Shown here: in pieces, positions 5,230 through 13,160 of the stretch | How the letters are laid out: every line of letters begins with the position of its first letter | How positions within the stretch are numbered: position 1 is the first letter of the stretch | From: Pseudomonadota bacterium | Lineage (GTDB): Bacteria; Pseudomonadota; Alphaproteobacteria; Sphingomonadales; Sphingomonadaceae | Length of the DNA: 13,160 nt | Assembly (NCBI GenBank): GCA_023422695.1 | Contig: JAFAGN010000208.1 | Location: forward strand, 1-13,160 | Reading direction: 5' to 3' | The notes under the pieces: generated by a model | The model's input: the letters and a program-made list of their open reading frames with translations, nothing else | Database searches by the model: none | Told to the model about the DNA's origin: nothing | Translations under genes and position numbers: made by a program

Positions 5230-8123
5230 TACTTTCCCGCCTTGTCGCTCACCGCCTTGATCACCAACGCCTTGTCGTCGACCAGATAGCGGCGCGCCAG
5301 CGCCTGCAGCTCGGCGGGCGTGGCCGCTTCCACTTCGCCGATGCCCTTGCGGCTGCGGTCGAGGCGGGCGGCCTGGCTTGTCGCTTCGGCGACATAGTTC
5401 ACCCAATAGCTGTTTTCGCGGCGCGATTTCGTCATCGCTTCGACCAGCGGCTTGCGCGCGCGGTCCAGCAGGTCGGCGTCGACGGGCGTGTCGCGCAATT
5501 CCCTGGCGATCGCAAAGATCGCTGCGCGGGTCGTCGCCAGATCCTTGTAGTCGACGTTGCTGGCCGCGAACAAATGGCCGTAGCCCGGGAATTCGTCGGA
5601 CAAGCTAGCGGCAGCGCCGGGGCTGTAACTTTCGCCGAGCCGCTCGCGCAGTTCCTCGGTCAGCTTGAGCTGCATCACCCGCACCAGCAGGTTGAGCTGC
5701 ATTGCCTCGGCCAAGTCACTATCGTCACGGGCGGGCCAATAGACGCGCAGTTCGGCTTGTTCGGCGGGTCCCTTGTGGATCAGCGTCCGTTCGCTGCGAT
5801 CCTTGGCATATTCGCGGATACGCGCGTCGGCGCGCGGGTCGAAAGCGGCGCGGCGTTCGGGCAGCGCACCGAAGGTCGCGGCGATGCCGTCAATCGCCGC
5901 CTGTTCGTCGATGTCGCCGACGACGCCGATTTCGATCGCGCCATTGGCGAAGCTGTCGGCCACGACGGGTTTCAACTGCGCCCAGTCGAGCGTCATCAGT
6001 TTTTCGAGCGGCGGGGTTTGCGAGCGCGGATCGTCATTGGCGAGGATGCCGCCCGCATCGCGGCCGATCACCGCCGCCGGGGTGGCGTCGTTCGCGGCAT
6101 ATTGCTGGGGCAGGACGCGGCGGATCAACGCCAGCCCGTCGGCGCGGTAGCCCGGATGGGTCAGAAACGCCGCCATCAGCTTGGCCTGGAGCGCGAAGTC
6201 GCCCGGCGAGCTGGTCGCGGTGCCGCCAAAGAAATCGGCGCCGCTGCCGAAGCTGGGGCTCACCGTGCGTCCGGCGAGGATCGAGCGCAGGTCGTCGACG
6301 CTGTGCGCCTCCAGCCCGCCCAGCACCATCGATCCGGCGAGCGCAACGCGGGTCGGGTCGTCGCGCGTCGCGAGTAGATTGCCGCCATCGACGCGCACCG
6401 ACAAATAGACCGTTTCTTTCTGGAAATCGGTCTGTTTGATGTTGAGCATGACGTTGTTGGCGAAACGGATGCGGCGGATGCCCAGATCGTCGACCCGGCC
6501 GTCGCTGACGATTTTGCCGGGCGTACCGAAATTGTCGTAAGCAAAGGCGGCGTTCGCGGCCGCAGCAGGCGCCGCGACGGCAACCTGGGTCGACGCGCGC
6601 AGCGCCGCGAGGATCGCATCGGTGCCGCCCTCGATCGGCGTTTTCGCCGACACCCGCGCCAGCGGAGCGCTCAGCCCGTCCATCCGCTTACGGAAGGCCG
6701 CGGTGACCGCGGCGGCGCTGAGCGACGGCGCGGTCGCCTCGAACAACGCTTGCGAGGTTTCCGGGCGGACAAAGACGAAATCGCCCTTGGCCGCCGCGAC
6801 CAGCGTGTCGGCGAGCGTATCGCTGCGCCGCGTCGTGACGCCGGCGACGGCATTTTTGAACGCGGTGCGGCGGTTCGCCAGCTGCTCGTCGACCTCGGCC
6901 TGGGTGAAGCCATGTTCGATAGCGCGGCGCTGTTCCTGCTCGATCAGCGCCAGCGCCTCTTTCCACGCGCCTTCTTTGGCGACGGCGCCGACGGTGACCT
7001 GATCGAAGACCTTCCAGCCCGCCGCTTCGCTGAAATAGCCGCCAAGGATCGGCGAATCCTCGTTCAACGCGATCTTGGCCAGACGGCGATTGACGATCGC
7101 CTCGCCGACATCTTCGGCCAGGGTGCGGGCGCGTTTGGCCTTGGTGTCGGCCTCGTCGACCCACGGCTTGAACGCGGCGAGCGTCACCATGTCCTGGATC
7201 GCCGGGTCGATGAAATCGTCGGCGGCCGCGGCACGGCGATAGTCGACGGTGCCGATGTCGGGATTGGCGCCGGCGGGGCCGCGCCCGGTCCAGTCGCCGA
7301 AACGCGCCTTGATCTTTGCCTCGACCGCCGCGACATCGAAATCGCCGACCATCACCAGCGTCGCGCGTTCGGGGCGGTAATAGCGATCGTAGAGATCGCG
7401 CAGGCGGGCGGCGGGCGCGGTCTTGATCACCTCCTCGGTGCCGACCGGAATGCGGCTGGCGACCGTCATGCCCTGCATCTGGAAATCGAGCTGGTCGATC
7501 AGGTTGCGCAGCTGAAAGGTGTCGCGCGCGCGCCGTTCGGACAGGATGATGCCGCGTTCGCGGTCGACCGCGGCGGGGTCGATTTTCAACTCGCTGGCGG
7601 TTTCGCGCATCAGCATCAGCCCGGTGTCGATCAGGTCGTCGGAGGCATTGGGCAGGTCGAGCTTGTACACCGTCTCGTCGAACCCGGTCGAAGCGTTGGT
7701 GTCGGCACCGAACGCCAGCCCCTTGCGCTCGAGCAGCTTGATCATCTCGCCCTCCGGCACGTTCGTCGAGCCGTTGAACGCCATATGTTCGAGAAAATGG
7801 GCCAGCCCGCGCTGGTCGTCGGCTTCGGCAAAGCTGCCGACGTCGAAGCGCATGCGCAGCACGACGCTGTCCTTGGGCGTGCTGTTTTTCAGCAGCGCAT
7901 ATTTCATCCCGTTGGGCAGCACGCCGAATACGATGTTCGGGTCGACCGGCACGTCGCTGGCGGCGAAATTCCACGCCTTGGCAGCGTCGGTTTGCGGATT
8001 GATCGCCGCCGCCGTTGCGATCGGCGGCGCGGCATCGCGGGCGTAGGCTGGTACGGCGGTCGCGATCAAAAGGACGAGGGGCGAGAGCGCGGTCGAGGCG
8101 CGCCGGACAAGCGATTTGGTCAT
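5229..8123 (-). CDS. Secreted M16 family zinc metallopeptidase (insulinase/pitrilysin-like)
   Basis: A 964-aa periplasmic or envelope peptidase. The signal peptide is clear: MTKSLVRRASTALSPLVLLIATAVPAYA, cleavage near residue 28. The first half contains the inverted zinc motif H109-F-L-E112-H113 within RGLAHFLEHMAFNGS, and the downstream Glu E189 in DRERGIILSE, matching HxxEH-X(about 75)-E. The second, inactive half contains the substrate-clamping segment LRERLGESYSPGA (about 847-859), which shapes the closed chamber in this family. Length corresponds to the full four-domain, about 950-aa form, so it works as one chain, degrading peptides. It stands 97 bp downstream of the hydroxylase gene on the same strand. 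A + strand frame of 567 codons across it is only a GC-bias shadow. Confidence 0.95.
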   Translation of the reverse strand: MTKSLVRRASTALSPLVLLIATAVPAYARDAAPPIATAAAINPQTDAAKAWNFAASDVPVDPNIVFGVLPNGMKYALLKNSTPKDSVVLRMRFDVGSFAEADDQRGLAHFLEHMAFNGSTNVPEGEMIKLLERKGLAFGADTNASTGFDETVYKLDLPNASDDLIDTGLMLMRETASELKIDPAAVDRERGIILSERRARDTFQLRNLIDQLDFQMQGMTVASRIPVGTEEVIKTAPAARLRDLYDRYYRPERATLVMVGDFDVAAVEAKIKARFGDWTGRGPAGANPDIGTVDYRRAAAADDFIDPAIQDMVTLAAFKPWVDEADTKAKRARTLAEDVGEAIVNRRLAKIALNEDSPILGGYFSEAAGWKVFDQVTVGAVAKEGAWKEALALIEQEQRRAIEHGFTQAEVDEQLANRRTAFKNAVAGVTTRRSDTLADTLVAAAKGDFVFVRPETSQALFEATAPSLSAAAVTAAFRKRMDGLSAPLARVSAKTPIEGGTDAILAALRASTQVAVAAPAAAANAAFAYDNFGTPGKIVSDGRVDDLGIRRIRFANNVMLNIKQTDFQKETVYLSVRVDGGNLLATRDDPTRVALAGSMVLGGLEAHSVDDLRSILAGRTVSPSFGSGADFFGGTATSSPGDFALQAKLMAAFLTHPGYRADGLALIRRVLPQQYAANDATPAAVIGRDAGGILANDDPRSQTPPLEKLMTLDWAQLKPVVADSFANGAIEIGVVGDIDEQAAIDGIAATFGALPERRAAFDPRADARIREYAKDRSERTLIHKGPAEQAELRVYWPARDDSDLAEAMQLNLLVRVMQLKLTEELRERLGESYSPGAAASLSDEFPGYGHLFAASNVDYKDLATTRAAIFAIARELRDTPVDADLLDRARKPLVEAMTKSRRENSYWVNYVAEATSQAARLDRSRKGIGEVEAATPAELQALARRYLVDDKALVIKAVSDKAGK

Positions 8124-8220
8124 CGCACCGATGTGGCCACCGCCCCGCGAGTGGTCAAGCGATGCTTATCCGCCTGGGCTGTGGTTTTCGACCGACGACG
8201 GCATCATGGCCAAATATGTT

Positions 8221-9009
8221 TCAAGCGGCGTCCTTGGACTCGCGCTGAAACGGATAGACCATCTGGCGGCCGTAGCCCGGCGGAACCGGATCCTCGATCC
8301 CATATCGATCGGGCATCGCATCGCGGCGCATCTGTGCCGTGCCGAACAGCATATCCCAGATCGGGAACTGTGCGGCGAAATTGCGGTTCCAATGCGCCGG
8401 ATCATTGGCGTGATGCCAATGATGGAAGCATGGCGATGCAACGAGCCAGCTGAACGGGCCGAAACCGATCCGTACATTGCTGTGGAGAAGCAGCGTGTGC
8501 CATTGAAAGACGACGAAAAAAATCGCCAGCGCCGCATCTGAAAAGCCGAGCGCAAAGGCGGGGATCAGCGAGGCGCCCTTGGTAAGGATCTGGTCGAGCG
8601 GGTGGATGCGGTAGGCGGCCAGCCAGTCCAGATCCGAAATACTGTGGTGAATGGCATGAATGCGCCAAAGTGCCGGCACCGTGTGGAACAGTCGGTGCAT
8701 CGCGTAAAAGATCAGATCGGCCAGCAGCATCAGCACGATCGTTTGAAGCCATAAAGGCTGTGCAGCGACACTCGCGCGAAACGATGACGGCACGACCATA
8801 TCGCCCAGCCACAGCGACAATCCGGCCACCAGGCCAAGTCCAATCCCGATCGGGATACGGTTGAGCACGCAATGAACGACATCGGTCGTCCACGCGCGGC
8901 GCAGCGCCGGTTGTTGCGGGCGCGCAGGAAGCACACGTTCAAGCGGCCCAAAGATCAGGAGGACGATCAGGATCGCCTTGACGTCGATGAAACCGAGCAG
9001 CCAGTCCAT
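8221..9009 (-). CDS. Sterol desaturase / fatty acid hydroxylase family membrane enzyme
   Basis: A 262-aa di-iron membrane oxygenase. The His clusters that hold the iron pair are all present: H105-RLF-H109, H118-AI-H121-H122, H136, H171-TLLL-H176 and H196-H197-W-H199-H200 with H206. Four hydrophobic stretches (about 5-21, 50-69, 87-105, 147-170) anchor it in the inner membrane with the His boxes on the cytoplasmic face. The family inserts OH groups or double bonds into sterols, carotenoids, ceramides or fatty acids; the substrate cannot be told from sequence alone. It starts 14 bp after the methyltransferase-like gene, so the two are likely one operon. Normal length for the family. Confidence 0.9.
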   Translation of the reverse strand: MDWLLGFIDVKAILIVLLIFGPLERVLPARPQQPALRRAWTTDVVHCVLNRIPIGIGLGLVAGLSLWLGDMVVPSSFRASVAAQPLWLQTIVLMLLADLIFYAMHRLFHTVPALWRIHAIHHSISDLDWLAAYRIHPLDQILTKGASLIPAFALGFSDAALAIFFVVFQWHTLLLHSNVRIGFGPFSWLVASPCFHHWHHANDPAHWNRNFAAQFPIWDMLFGTAQMRRDAMPDRYGIEDPVPPGYGRQMVYPFQRESKDAA

Positions 9010-9023
9010 GTCGATGGCAAAGA

Positions 9024-9665
9024 TCAGAAAATGCCAGGGAACAGGCGATACCGAACCCGCGCCGCCATTTCGCGATAGGCGGGGTCGTCAATCAAGACCC
9101 GCTCCTCGGCCACCAACCGGGCGATGTTCAGCCCCAGCGCGAGCGCATAGACCGCAAAATTCCAGATGGTGGGGCCGCTGAGCAGAAAGCCGATATGCGT
9201 CAATGCATATCCGGCATACATCGGGTGCCGCACAAAGCGATACGGCCCACCGATCTTGACGCCGCGATTGGCAGCAACGACGCCGAAGCTGCGGCGCAGG
9301 ATGAATTTGGCATAAAGCTGGATAAACAGCCCCGCCAACATCAGGAACAGGCAGATTTCGAGCGACACCAGCGGCACATCGCTGGACGGCATCGCCAGCA
9401 TCGCGGCGAACGTCCCGCCAAAACCCAGTACCCAATCGCGCGGGCGCCGCGTGATCGTCGTCGTGGGCCGACGAATGAGGACGAAGAAGGCGACGCAGCC
9501 TTCGGCCAGCAGGATGATCCAGTTCTGCCACGCGCCGCTTGCTACCGCGGCCGGGATCATGCGCATCGCCAGCGTGCCGAGCAGCAAGGTGACGACAATC
9601 TTTTCCAGCAGATCCCAGTTGATTGACCGCGATTGGTCCGCCGCAGTAACCTTTGAAACGTCCAT
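9024..9665 (-). CDS. Isoprenylcysteine carboxyl methyltransferase (ICMT)-like membrane protein
   Basis: A 213-aa integral membrane protein with about five hydrophobic segments (22-42, 48-64, 78-93, 98-118, 152-182). The cofactor-binding signature of the ICMT/phospholipid methyltransferase group is present: GGPYRFVRHPMYAGY (139-153), then E187-E188-R-V-L and Y197-R-E-M...YRLFPGIF at the C-terminus. Such proteins use SAM to methylate a membrane-bound acceptor; bacteria lack prenylated CaaX proteins, so the substrate is probably a lipid or small molecule. ATG at 9665 has a GGGGA Shine-Dalgarno 7 nt upstream. Probably first gene of a pair with the hydroxylase. The 176 bp upstream (9666-9841) holds its control region; I see no firm promoter or terminator there. 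Confidence 0.88.
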   Translation of the reverse strand: MDVSKVTAADQSRSINWDLLEKIVVTLLLGTLAMRMIPAAVASGAWQNWIILLAEGCVAFFVLIRRPTTTITRRPRDWVLGFGGTFAAMLAMPSSDVPLVSLEICLFLMLAGLFIQLYAKFILRRSFGVVAANRGVKIGGPYRFVRHPMYAGYALTHIGFLLSGPTIWNFAVYALALGLNIARLVAEERVLIDDPAYREMAARVRYRLFPGIF

Positions 9666-9841
9666 GCTGAAATCCCCACGCTATTTAACAATGGGTTAGA
9701 GAGGGATGGTTACCAAACCGATAAGATCGGGGTCGGGACGCGCAGATATGCGGCCATTTTCACGCAGGCTTCCCGGATCATGCCGCGATCATATCGGGCG
9801 TGCGGACAAGCGTGCGGCGAGGACTGCACGGGCTTGACGGA

Positions 9842-11026
9842 TCAGGAATAGGCCTGGGCACCGCCTGGATTGGCGCCAAACCGGCGCGCGCCGCGTTCGT
9901 CGGTCGCCGTGTGCTCGCGATCGGCGGCCTTGGCCGCATAGAGCGCGCCGTCGGCGACTTCGCATAATTTGCGTACCGTCGAGCCATCGCCCGGCCAGCG
10001 CGCGGTGCCGATGCTGGCGCCGACGCGGATCGGGTGACCTTCGATGCGATAGGGCGCCGCGAGCGCGGCGAGGATATGGTCGGCAAGCGAGGTCGCGAGC
10101 AGCGGCGATCCGGCGGGTGCCAGGATGGCAAATTCGTCGCCGCCCTGACGCGCCACCATCGCATCATTGCCGCAGGCGCGGCGCAGGCGTTCGGCGATTT
10201 CGCACAGCAACAGATCGCCGACCGCGTGGCCGTGCTGGTCGTTGACCGGCTTGAACCCGTTGAGGTCGAGCAGCGCGATGGCGAACGGGCGACTTTCGTC
10301 CGCCTTTGCAATCTCTTCCTCGATACGCAGGTCGAATTCGCGGCGATTGGCGAGGCCGGTTAGCGGATCGGTATGGGCAAGTTCGCGCATCTGGCGCTGG
10401 AGTTCGAGCAGGTCGATGACCTGGCCGTGCTGCTGGATCACCATGCGCAGCAGGAACAGCGTCGCGATGACGAGGCTGGTCCCCGCGGCGATTTCGGGCG
10501 GATGACCCGACGTCAGCATAAGCAGCGCGACCGGTCCCAGCCCGACCCCCAGATTGAGGAAGGTCGCGAAACGGATCGACGACAGGCAGTAAGCGGTCGC
10601 GAGCGATCCCATCGCCATGATCATCGCATAATAGCTGTGCGTAGCCGCAGGCGCGGCAAGCCAGTTGGTCACCGTCCAGACGCTGCACATCAGCCCGGTG
10701 ATGCCCGATACCCAGCTGGATTCGCGGATCATTCGCCGCGCGCGCCGCGGGCTCATCCGCCGTCCGCGATTGTGCACCAGAAACAGGAACCCGAGGATGC
10801 CGACAATGAACAAAATGACCGGAAAGCCGATGCGAATGATCGGGTGGACCGTCGCCACGCCGGCGTAGATTGCGGTCGGCGTGGTCGCCGCCAGCATCAG
10901 GAACAGCATCGGGGTCAGCGTTTCGATGCGATTGGCGCGCAAAATGGCGACATCGTCGCGAAGCGCGTCCGGCACCGGCGGAAAAATCCGCGTGATCAAT
11001 CTGTTAAAGACCCCCGTCATCCCCAT
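9842..11026 (-). CDS. Membrane-anchored diguanylate cyclase (GGDEF)
   Basis: A 394-aa protein that makes cyclic di-GMP from two GTP. The N-terminal half carries about six membrane segments (38-56, 63-84, 106-124, 130-149, 153-172, 178-196) as a likely sensor. A short helical linker (198-216) leads to the cyclase domain. This has D220-PLTGLANRR (220-229), the metal-binding LLDLNGFKPVND (252-263), and the active-site GGDEF at 295-299, all intact. The inhibitory RxxD site usually five residues before GGDEF is not conserved: the aligned residues are G-N-D-A. The cytoplasmic C-terminus (375-394) is unstructured in appearance. ATG at 11026 is used; an ATG two codons later is equally possible, and no clear Shine-Dalgarno is seen. 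It is divergent from the lipoxygenase gene. Confidence 0.93.
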   Translation of the reverse strand: MGMTGVFNRLITRIFPPVPDALRDDVAILRANRIETLTPMLFLMLAATTPTAIYAGVATVHPIIRIGFPVILFIVGILGFLFLVHNRGRRMSPRRARRMIRESSWVSGITGLMCSVWTVTNWLAAPAATHSYYAMIMAMGSLATAYCLSSIRFATFLNLGVGLGPVALLMLTSGHPPEIAAGTSLVIATLFLLRMVIQQHGQVIDLLELQRQMRELAHTDPLTGLANRREFDLRIEEEIAKADESRPFAIALLDLNGFKPVNDQHGHAVGDLLLCEIAERLRRACGNDAMVARQGGDEFAILAPAGSPLLATSLADHILAALAAPYRIEGHPIRVGASIGTARWPGDGSTVRKLCEVADGALYAAKAADREHTATDERGARRFGANPGGAQAYS

Positions 11027-11128
11027 CGGATAACAAGCAGGGGTAAAGCATCGGTTAAGGATCGAAATCGCGTCTTATCACAGACCTAGGGCATCACAGC
11101 GGCCGCGCGGCTTGCGAAATATTAACCA

Positions 11129-11168
11129 TGTCGGGCGACAAGCGGCGACCGATTTGATGCGCCCGACA
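11129..11168 (+). promoter_or_regulatory. Inverted repeat in the lipoxygenase leader
   Basis: TGTCGGGCG (11129-11137) and CGCCCGACA (11160-11168) form a perfect 9-bp stem around a 22-nt loop. The right arm ends on the first base of the AGGAG Shine-Dalgarno (11168-11172). A possible -10, TATTAA at 11120-11125, lies just upstream without a convincing -35. The repeat may be a leader hairpin tuning translation or a DNA operator. Confidence 0.45.
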
Positions 11169-11179
11169 GGAGCCCCATG

Positions 11180-13160
11180 ATGTCCTATCCGATGCCGCCG
11201 CTGACCCCCGCCGCCACGGCGCCAACCGCCCCGATGCCGCCCGCTGCCCCAACCCTGCCCCAGCAGGACACACCCGCCCAGCAGGCAGCGCGCGCCGCGC
11301 AGTTGACCGCGACGCAGACGATGTATCAATGGACGACCGATGTCGCGACCTTGCCCGGGGTGCCGCTGGCCACCGATGTGCCGAAGAATGACGAACCGAC
11401 GATCGCGTGGTTCGTGATCCTGATCGGGGTCGGGCTGGACATCGTTCGCAACGCGCTGACCGTGAAGCTGGGCGGGGTCGACAAGGCCGAGCTCGACAGC
11501 CCGCGCGCGACCTATCAGGCCGCGCTTGCCGAATGCGACGCGATCGAGGCATCGACCGCCAAGATCGCCGCCGAGCATGGCGTCCACAGCGGCGGCAATA
11601 TCTTCGAGCGCATCGTCGGCGACGTTGAAAATGCCGTCGCAGCCGCCGAGCGCGACGCGCATGTCGCCTTGCTGACGGGCTATAAGGACCGCCTCGAAGC
11701 GCTGATGAAGGTCGATGAGGCGCAAGGTTTGGGCCGCAAGACCCCGCGCAGCATCGAAGCCTATCGCGCGCTGTTTGCGACCCTGCCCGTGCCGGGGATC
11801 AGTTACATGTTCCAGGACGACGGCGAATTCGCGCGGTTGCGCGTGCAGGGGCCGAACCCGATGCTGATCGCCGCGGTCACCGGCGCCCTCCCTGCCAAGT
11901 TCCCGCTGTCCGAGGCGCAATATCAGGCGGTGGTCAATGGCGACACGCTGGCCGCGGCGCTGGCCGACGGACGGTTGTTCCTGCTCGATTATCAGCCGCT
12001 CGAGGTGCTCGATCCCGGCACCTATGGTGGCGCGGCCAAATATGCCTGGCAGCCGCTGGCCTTGTTCGCGGTGCCGCCGGGCGGATCCTCGCTGCTGCCG
12101 GTCGCGATCCAGTGCGGGCAGGATCCCGCCGACTGGCCGATCTTCACCCCCTCCCCCGCCGCCGACAAGCTGTGGGGCTGGGAAATGGCGAAGTTCGTCG
12201 TGCAGGTGGCCGACGGAAATTATCACGAATTGTTCGCGCATCTGGCGCGAACGCATCTGGTGATCGAGGCCTTTGCGGTCGCGACCCACCGGCATCTGGC
12301 CGAAGTGCATCCGATCTGGGCGCTGCTCGTGCCGCATTTCGAGGGGACGTTGTTCATCAACGATCAGGCGGCGACATCGCTGATCGCGGCGAACGGCCCG
12401 ATCGATCATATCTTTGCCGGTACGATCGCATCGAGCCAGCAGGCCGCGGTCGATGCGCGGCTGGCGTTCGATTTCCATGCCAAGATGCTGCCCGCCGATC
12501 TGGCAGCGCGCGGCGTCGGGGTCAATTCGGCGCTCGCCGATTTCCCGTATCGCGACGACGCATTGCTGGTTTGGAATGCCATCCATGAATGGGCGCGGCA
12601 ATATGTCGATCTTTACTATGCCCATGATGCCGATGTCGTGGGCGACACCGAATTGGCGGCATGGGCGGCGTGTCTGGCGGGCGAAGCAAAGGTGAAGAGT
12701 TTCGGCCCGGTGACGACGCGCGCGCAGCTTGCCGACATCTGCACGATGGTGATGTTTACCGCGAGCGCGCAACATGCCGCGGTGAACTTTCCGCAAAAGG
12801 ATATCATGGCGTTTGCTCCCGCGGTTACCGGCGCGGGTTGGCAGGCGGCGCCCAATGGGCAACGCGGCCACGACAAGGCCGGATGGCTGGCGATGATGCC
12901 GCCGATGGCGCTCGCGCTTGAACAGTTGAACGTGCTCGAACTGCTGGGGTCGGTCCATTACCGTCCGCTTGGCGATTACCGCAGCAACGCCTTTCCCTAC
13001 CCGTTGTGGTTCCAGGATTCGCGAGTGACGGGCGCCGAAGGTCCGCTCGCATGGTTTCAGGCAGCGCTGGCAGGGGTCGAGGCGGAGATCGTCAGCCGCA
13101 ATGCCGAGCGGATGCAGCCTTATCCGTATCTGCAGCCGAGTTTGATTCCGACCAGCATCA
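11180..13160 (+). CDS. Bacterial iron lipoxygenase (3' end cut by window edge)
   Basis: Translated directly from the sequence, the frame is open to the window end, giving 660 residues. The enzyme adds O2 to polyunsaturated fatty acids to form hydroperoxides. The lipoxygenase core is unmistakable: AKFVVQVADGNYHELFAH, then LARTHLVIEAFAVATHRHLA and HPIWALLVPHFEGTLFIN. Iron ligands are H354, H359 (HLART-H), H532 and N536 (QHAAVNFPQ). The last visible residues, LIPTSI, match the family C-terminus whose final Ile carboxylate is the fifth ligand, so only one or two codons and the stop are missing. Aligned to soybean LOX-1, the stereocontrol position is Ala397, predicting S products. There is no PLAT domain, as in other bacterial forms. 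The N-terminus (1-50) is Pro/Ala-rich with no signal peptide, unlike the secreted Pseudomonas enzyme. ATG at 11180 is 7 nt from AGGAG; ATG at 11177 is 4 nt away. Confidence 0.95.
   Translation, partial: MSYPMPPLTPAATAPTAPMPPAAPTLPQQDTPAQQAARAAQLTATQTMYQWTTDVATLPGVPLATDVPKNDEPTIAWFVILIGVGLDIVRNALTVKLGGVDKAELDSPRATYQAALAECDAIEASTAKIAAEHGVHSGGNIFERIVGDVENAVAAAERDAHVALLTGYKDRLEALMKVDEAQGLGRKTPRSIEAYRALFATLPVPGISYMFQDDGEFARLRVQGPNPMLIAAVTGALPAKFPLSEAQYQAVVNGDTLAAALADGRLFLLDYQPLEVLDPGTYGGAAKYAWQPLALFAVPPGGSSLLPVAIQCGQDPADWPIFTPSPAADKLWGWEMAKFVVQVADGNYHELFAHLARTHLVIEAFAVATHRHLAEVHPIWALLVPHFEGTLFINDQAATSLIAANGPIDHIFAGTIASSQQAAVDARLAFDFHAKMLPADLAARGVGVNSALADFPYRDDALLVWNAIHEWARQYVDLYYAHDADVVGDTELAAWAACLAGEAKVKSFGPVTTRAQLADICTMVMFTASAQHAAVNFPQKDIMAFAPAVTGAGWQAAPNGQRGHDKAGWLAMMPPMALALEQLNVLELLGSVHYRPLGDYRSNAFPYPLWFQDSRVTGAEGPLAWFQAALAGVEAEIVSRNAERMQPYPYLQPSLIPTSI

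Noticed and set aside
6750..8453. A 567-codon + strand open frame across the M16 peptidase and hydroxylase genes
   Set aside because: It has no recognisable domain, crosses two real minus-strand genes, and has shadow-type composition.
9778..10311. A 177-codon minus-strand frame overlapping the diguanylate cyclase end
   Set aside because: It is out of frame with the GGDEF protein and is Arg/Ser/Pro-rich noise; no frameshift is needed to explain the cyclase.
11112..11127. TTGCGA-AATAT-TAACCA upstream of the lipoxygenase as another Fur-like site
   Set aside because: Only the left arm matches; the right arm is unrelated, so it is a half-site at best.
11078..12958. A 626-codon open frame on the minus strand opposite the lipoxygenase
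   Set aside because: Its translation is Arg/Gly/His/Gln-rich low-complexity typical of antisense frames in high-GC genes, while the + strand frame encodes a clear lipoxygenase.
1..13160. CRISPR arrays, insertion sequences with terminal repeats, and a novel defence island
   Set aside because: No spaced short repeats, transposase genes or paired terminal inverted repeats were seen; apart from the recombinase edge the content is ordinary chromosomal genes.

Overview
The window looks like the chromosome of a high-GC alphaproteobacterium, most likely a sphingomonad of the Sphingopyxis/Sphingomonas type. This is inferred from the strongly GC-biased third codon positions, a purS-purQ pair, a large secreted M16 peptidase, a bfd-bfr iron-storage pair, and a bacterial lipoxygenase, a gene I recall being described from Sphingopyxis macrogoltabida. 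The genus is a guess; the lineage is more secure.

Left edge (1-807): the C-terminal part of a large serine recombinase runs straight into, and in frame through, a tRNA-Arg(UCU) gene on the opposite strand. The coding DNA here is visibly more AT-rich than the rest. This is the inner edge of an integrated element whose body lies left of the window. From the tRNA onwards the DNA looks like core chromosome.

Core block (819-3292): a queuosine-precursor transporter and a small VanZ-like membrane protein (+ strand) converge on purQ-purS (- strand), two subunits of the FGAM synthetase of purine synthesis. Divergent from purS is bfd, a small [2Fe-2S] ferredoxin, followed by bfr, bacterioferritin. Between purS and bfd lie three copies of a TGCGA-N5-TCGCA palindrome that looks like an alphaproteobacterial Fur-type operator. 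A fourth, stronger copy lies in the divergent control region at about 4641, between a small secreted Cys-rich protein and an unknown 139-aa protein. This suggests a local iron-responsive set.

Membrane/envelope block (5229-11026, all - strand): a diguanylate cyclase (GGDEF), an isoprenylcysteine-methyltransferase-like membrane protein, a sterol-desaturase-like fatty acid hydroxylase (these two closely spaced), and a 964-aa secreted M16 zinc peptidase.

Right edge (11180-13160): a nearly complete iron lipoxygenase on the + strand, missing only the last residue or two and the stop. It carries all the internal iron ligands and is divergent from the diguanylate cyclase. Its mRNA leader can form a 9-bp hairpin reaching the ribosome binding site. 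The long minus-strand reading frame opposite it is a GC-bias shadow. No rRNA, CRISPR array, insertion sequence or complete novel multi-gene system is visible. The observations most worth following are the lipoxygenase, the palindrome set, the recombinase/tRNA junction, and the hairpin leader at 4661-4711.
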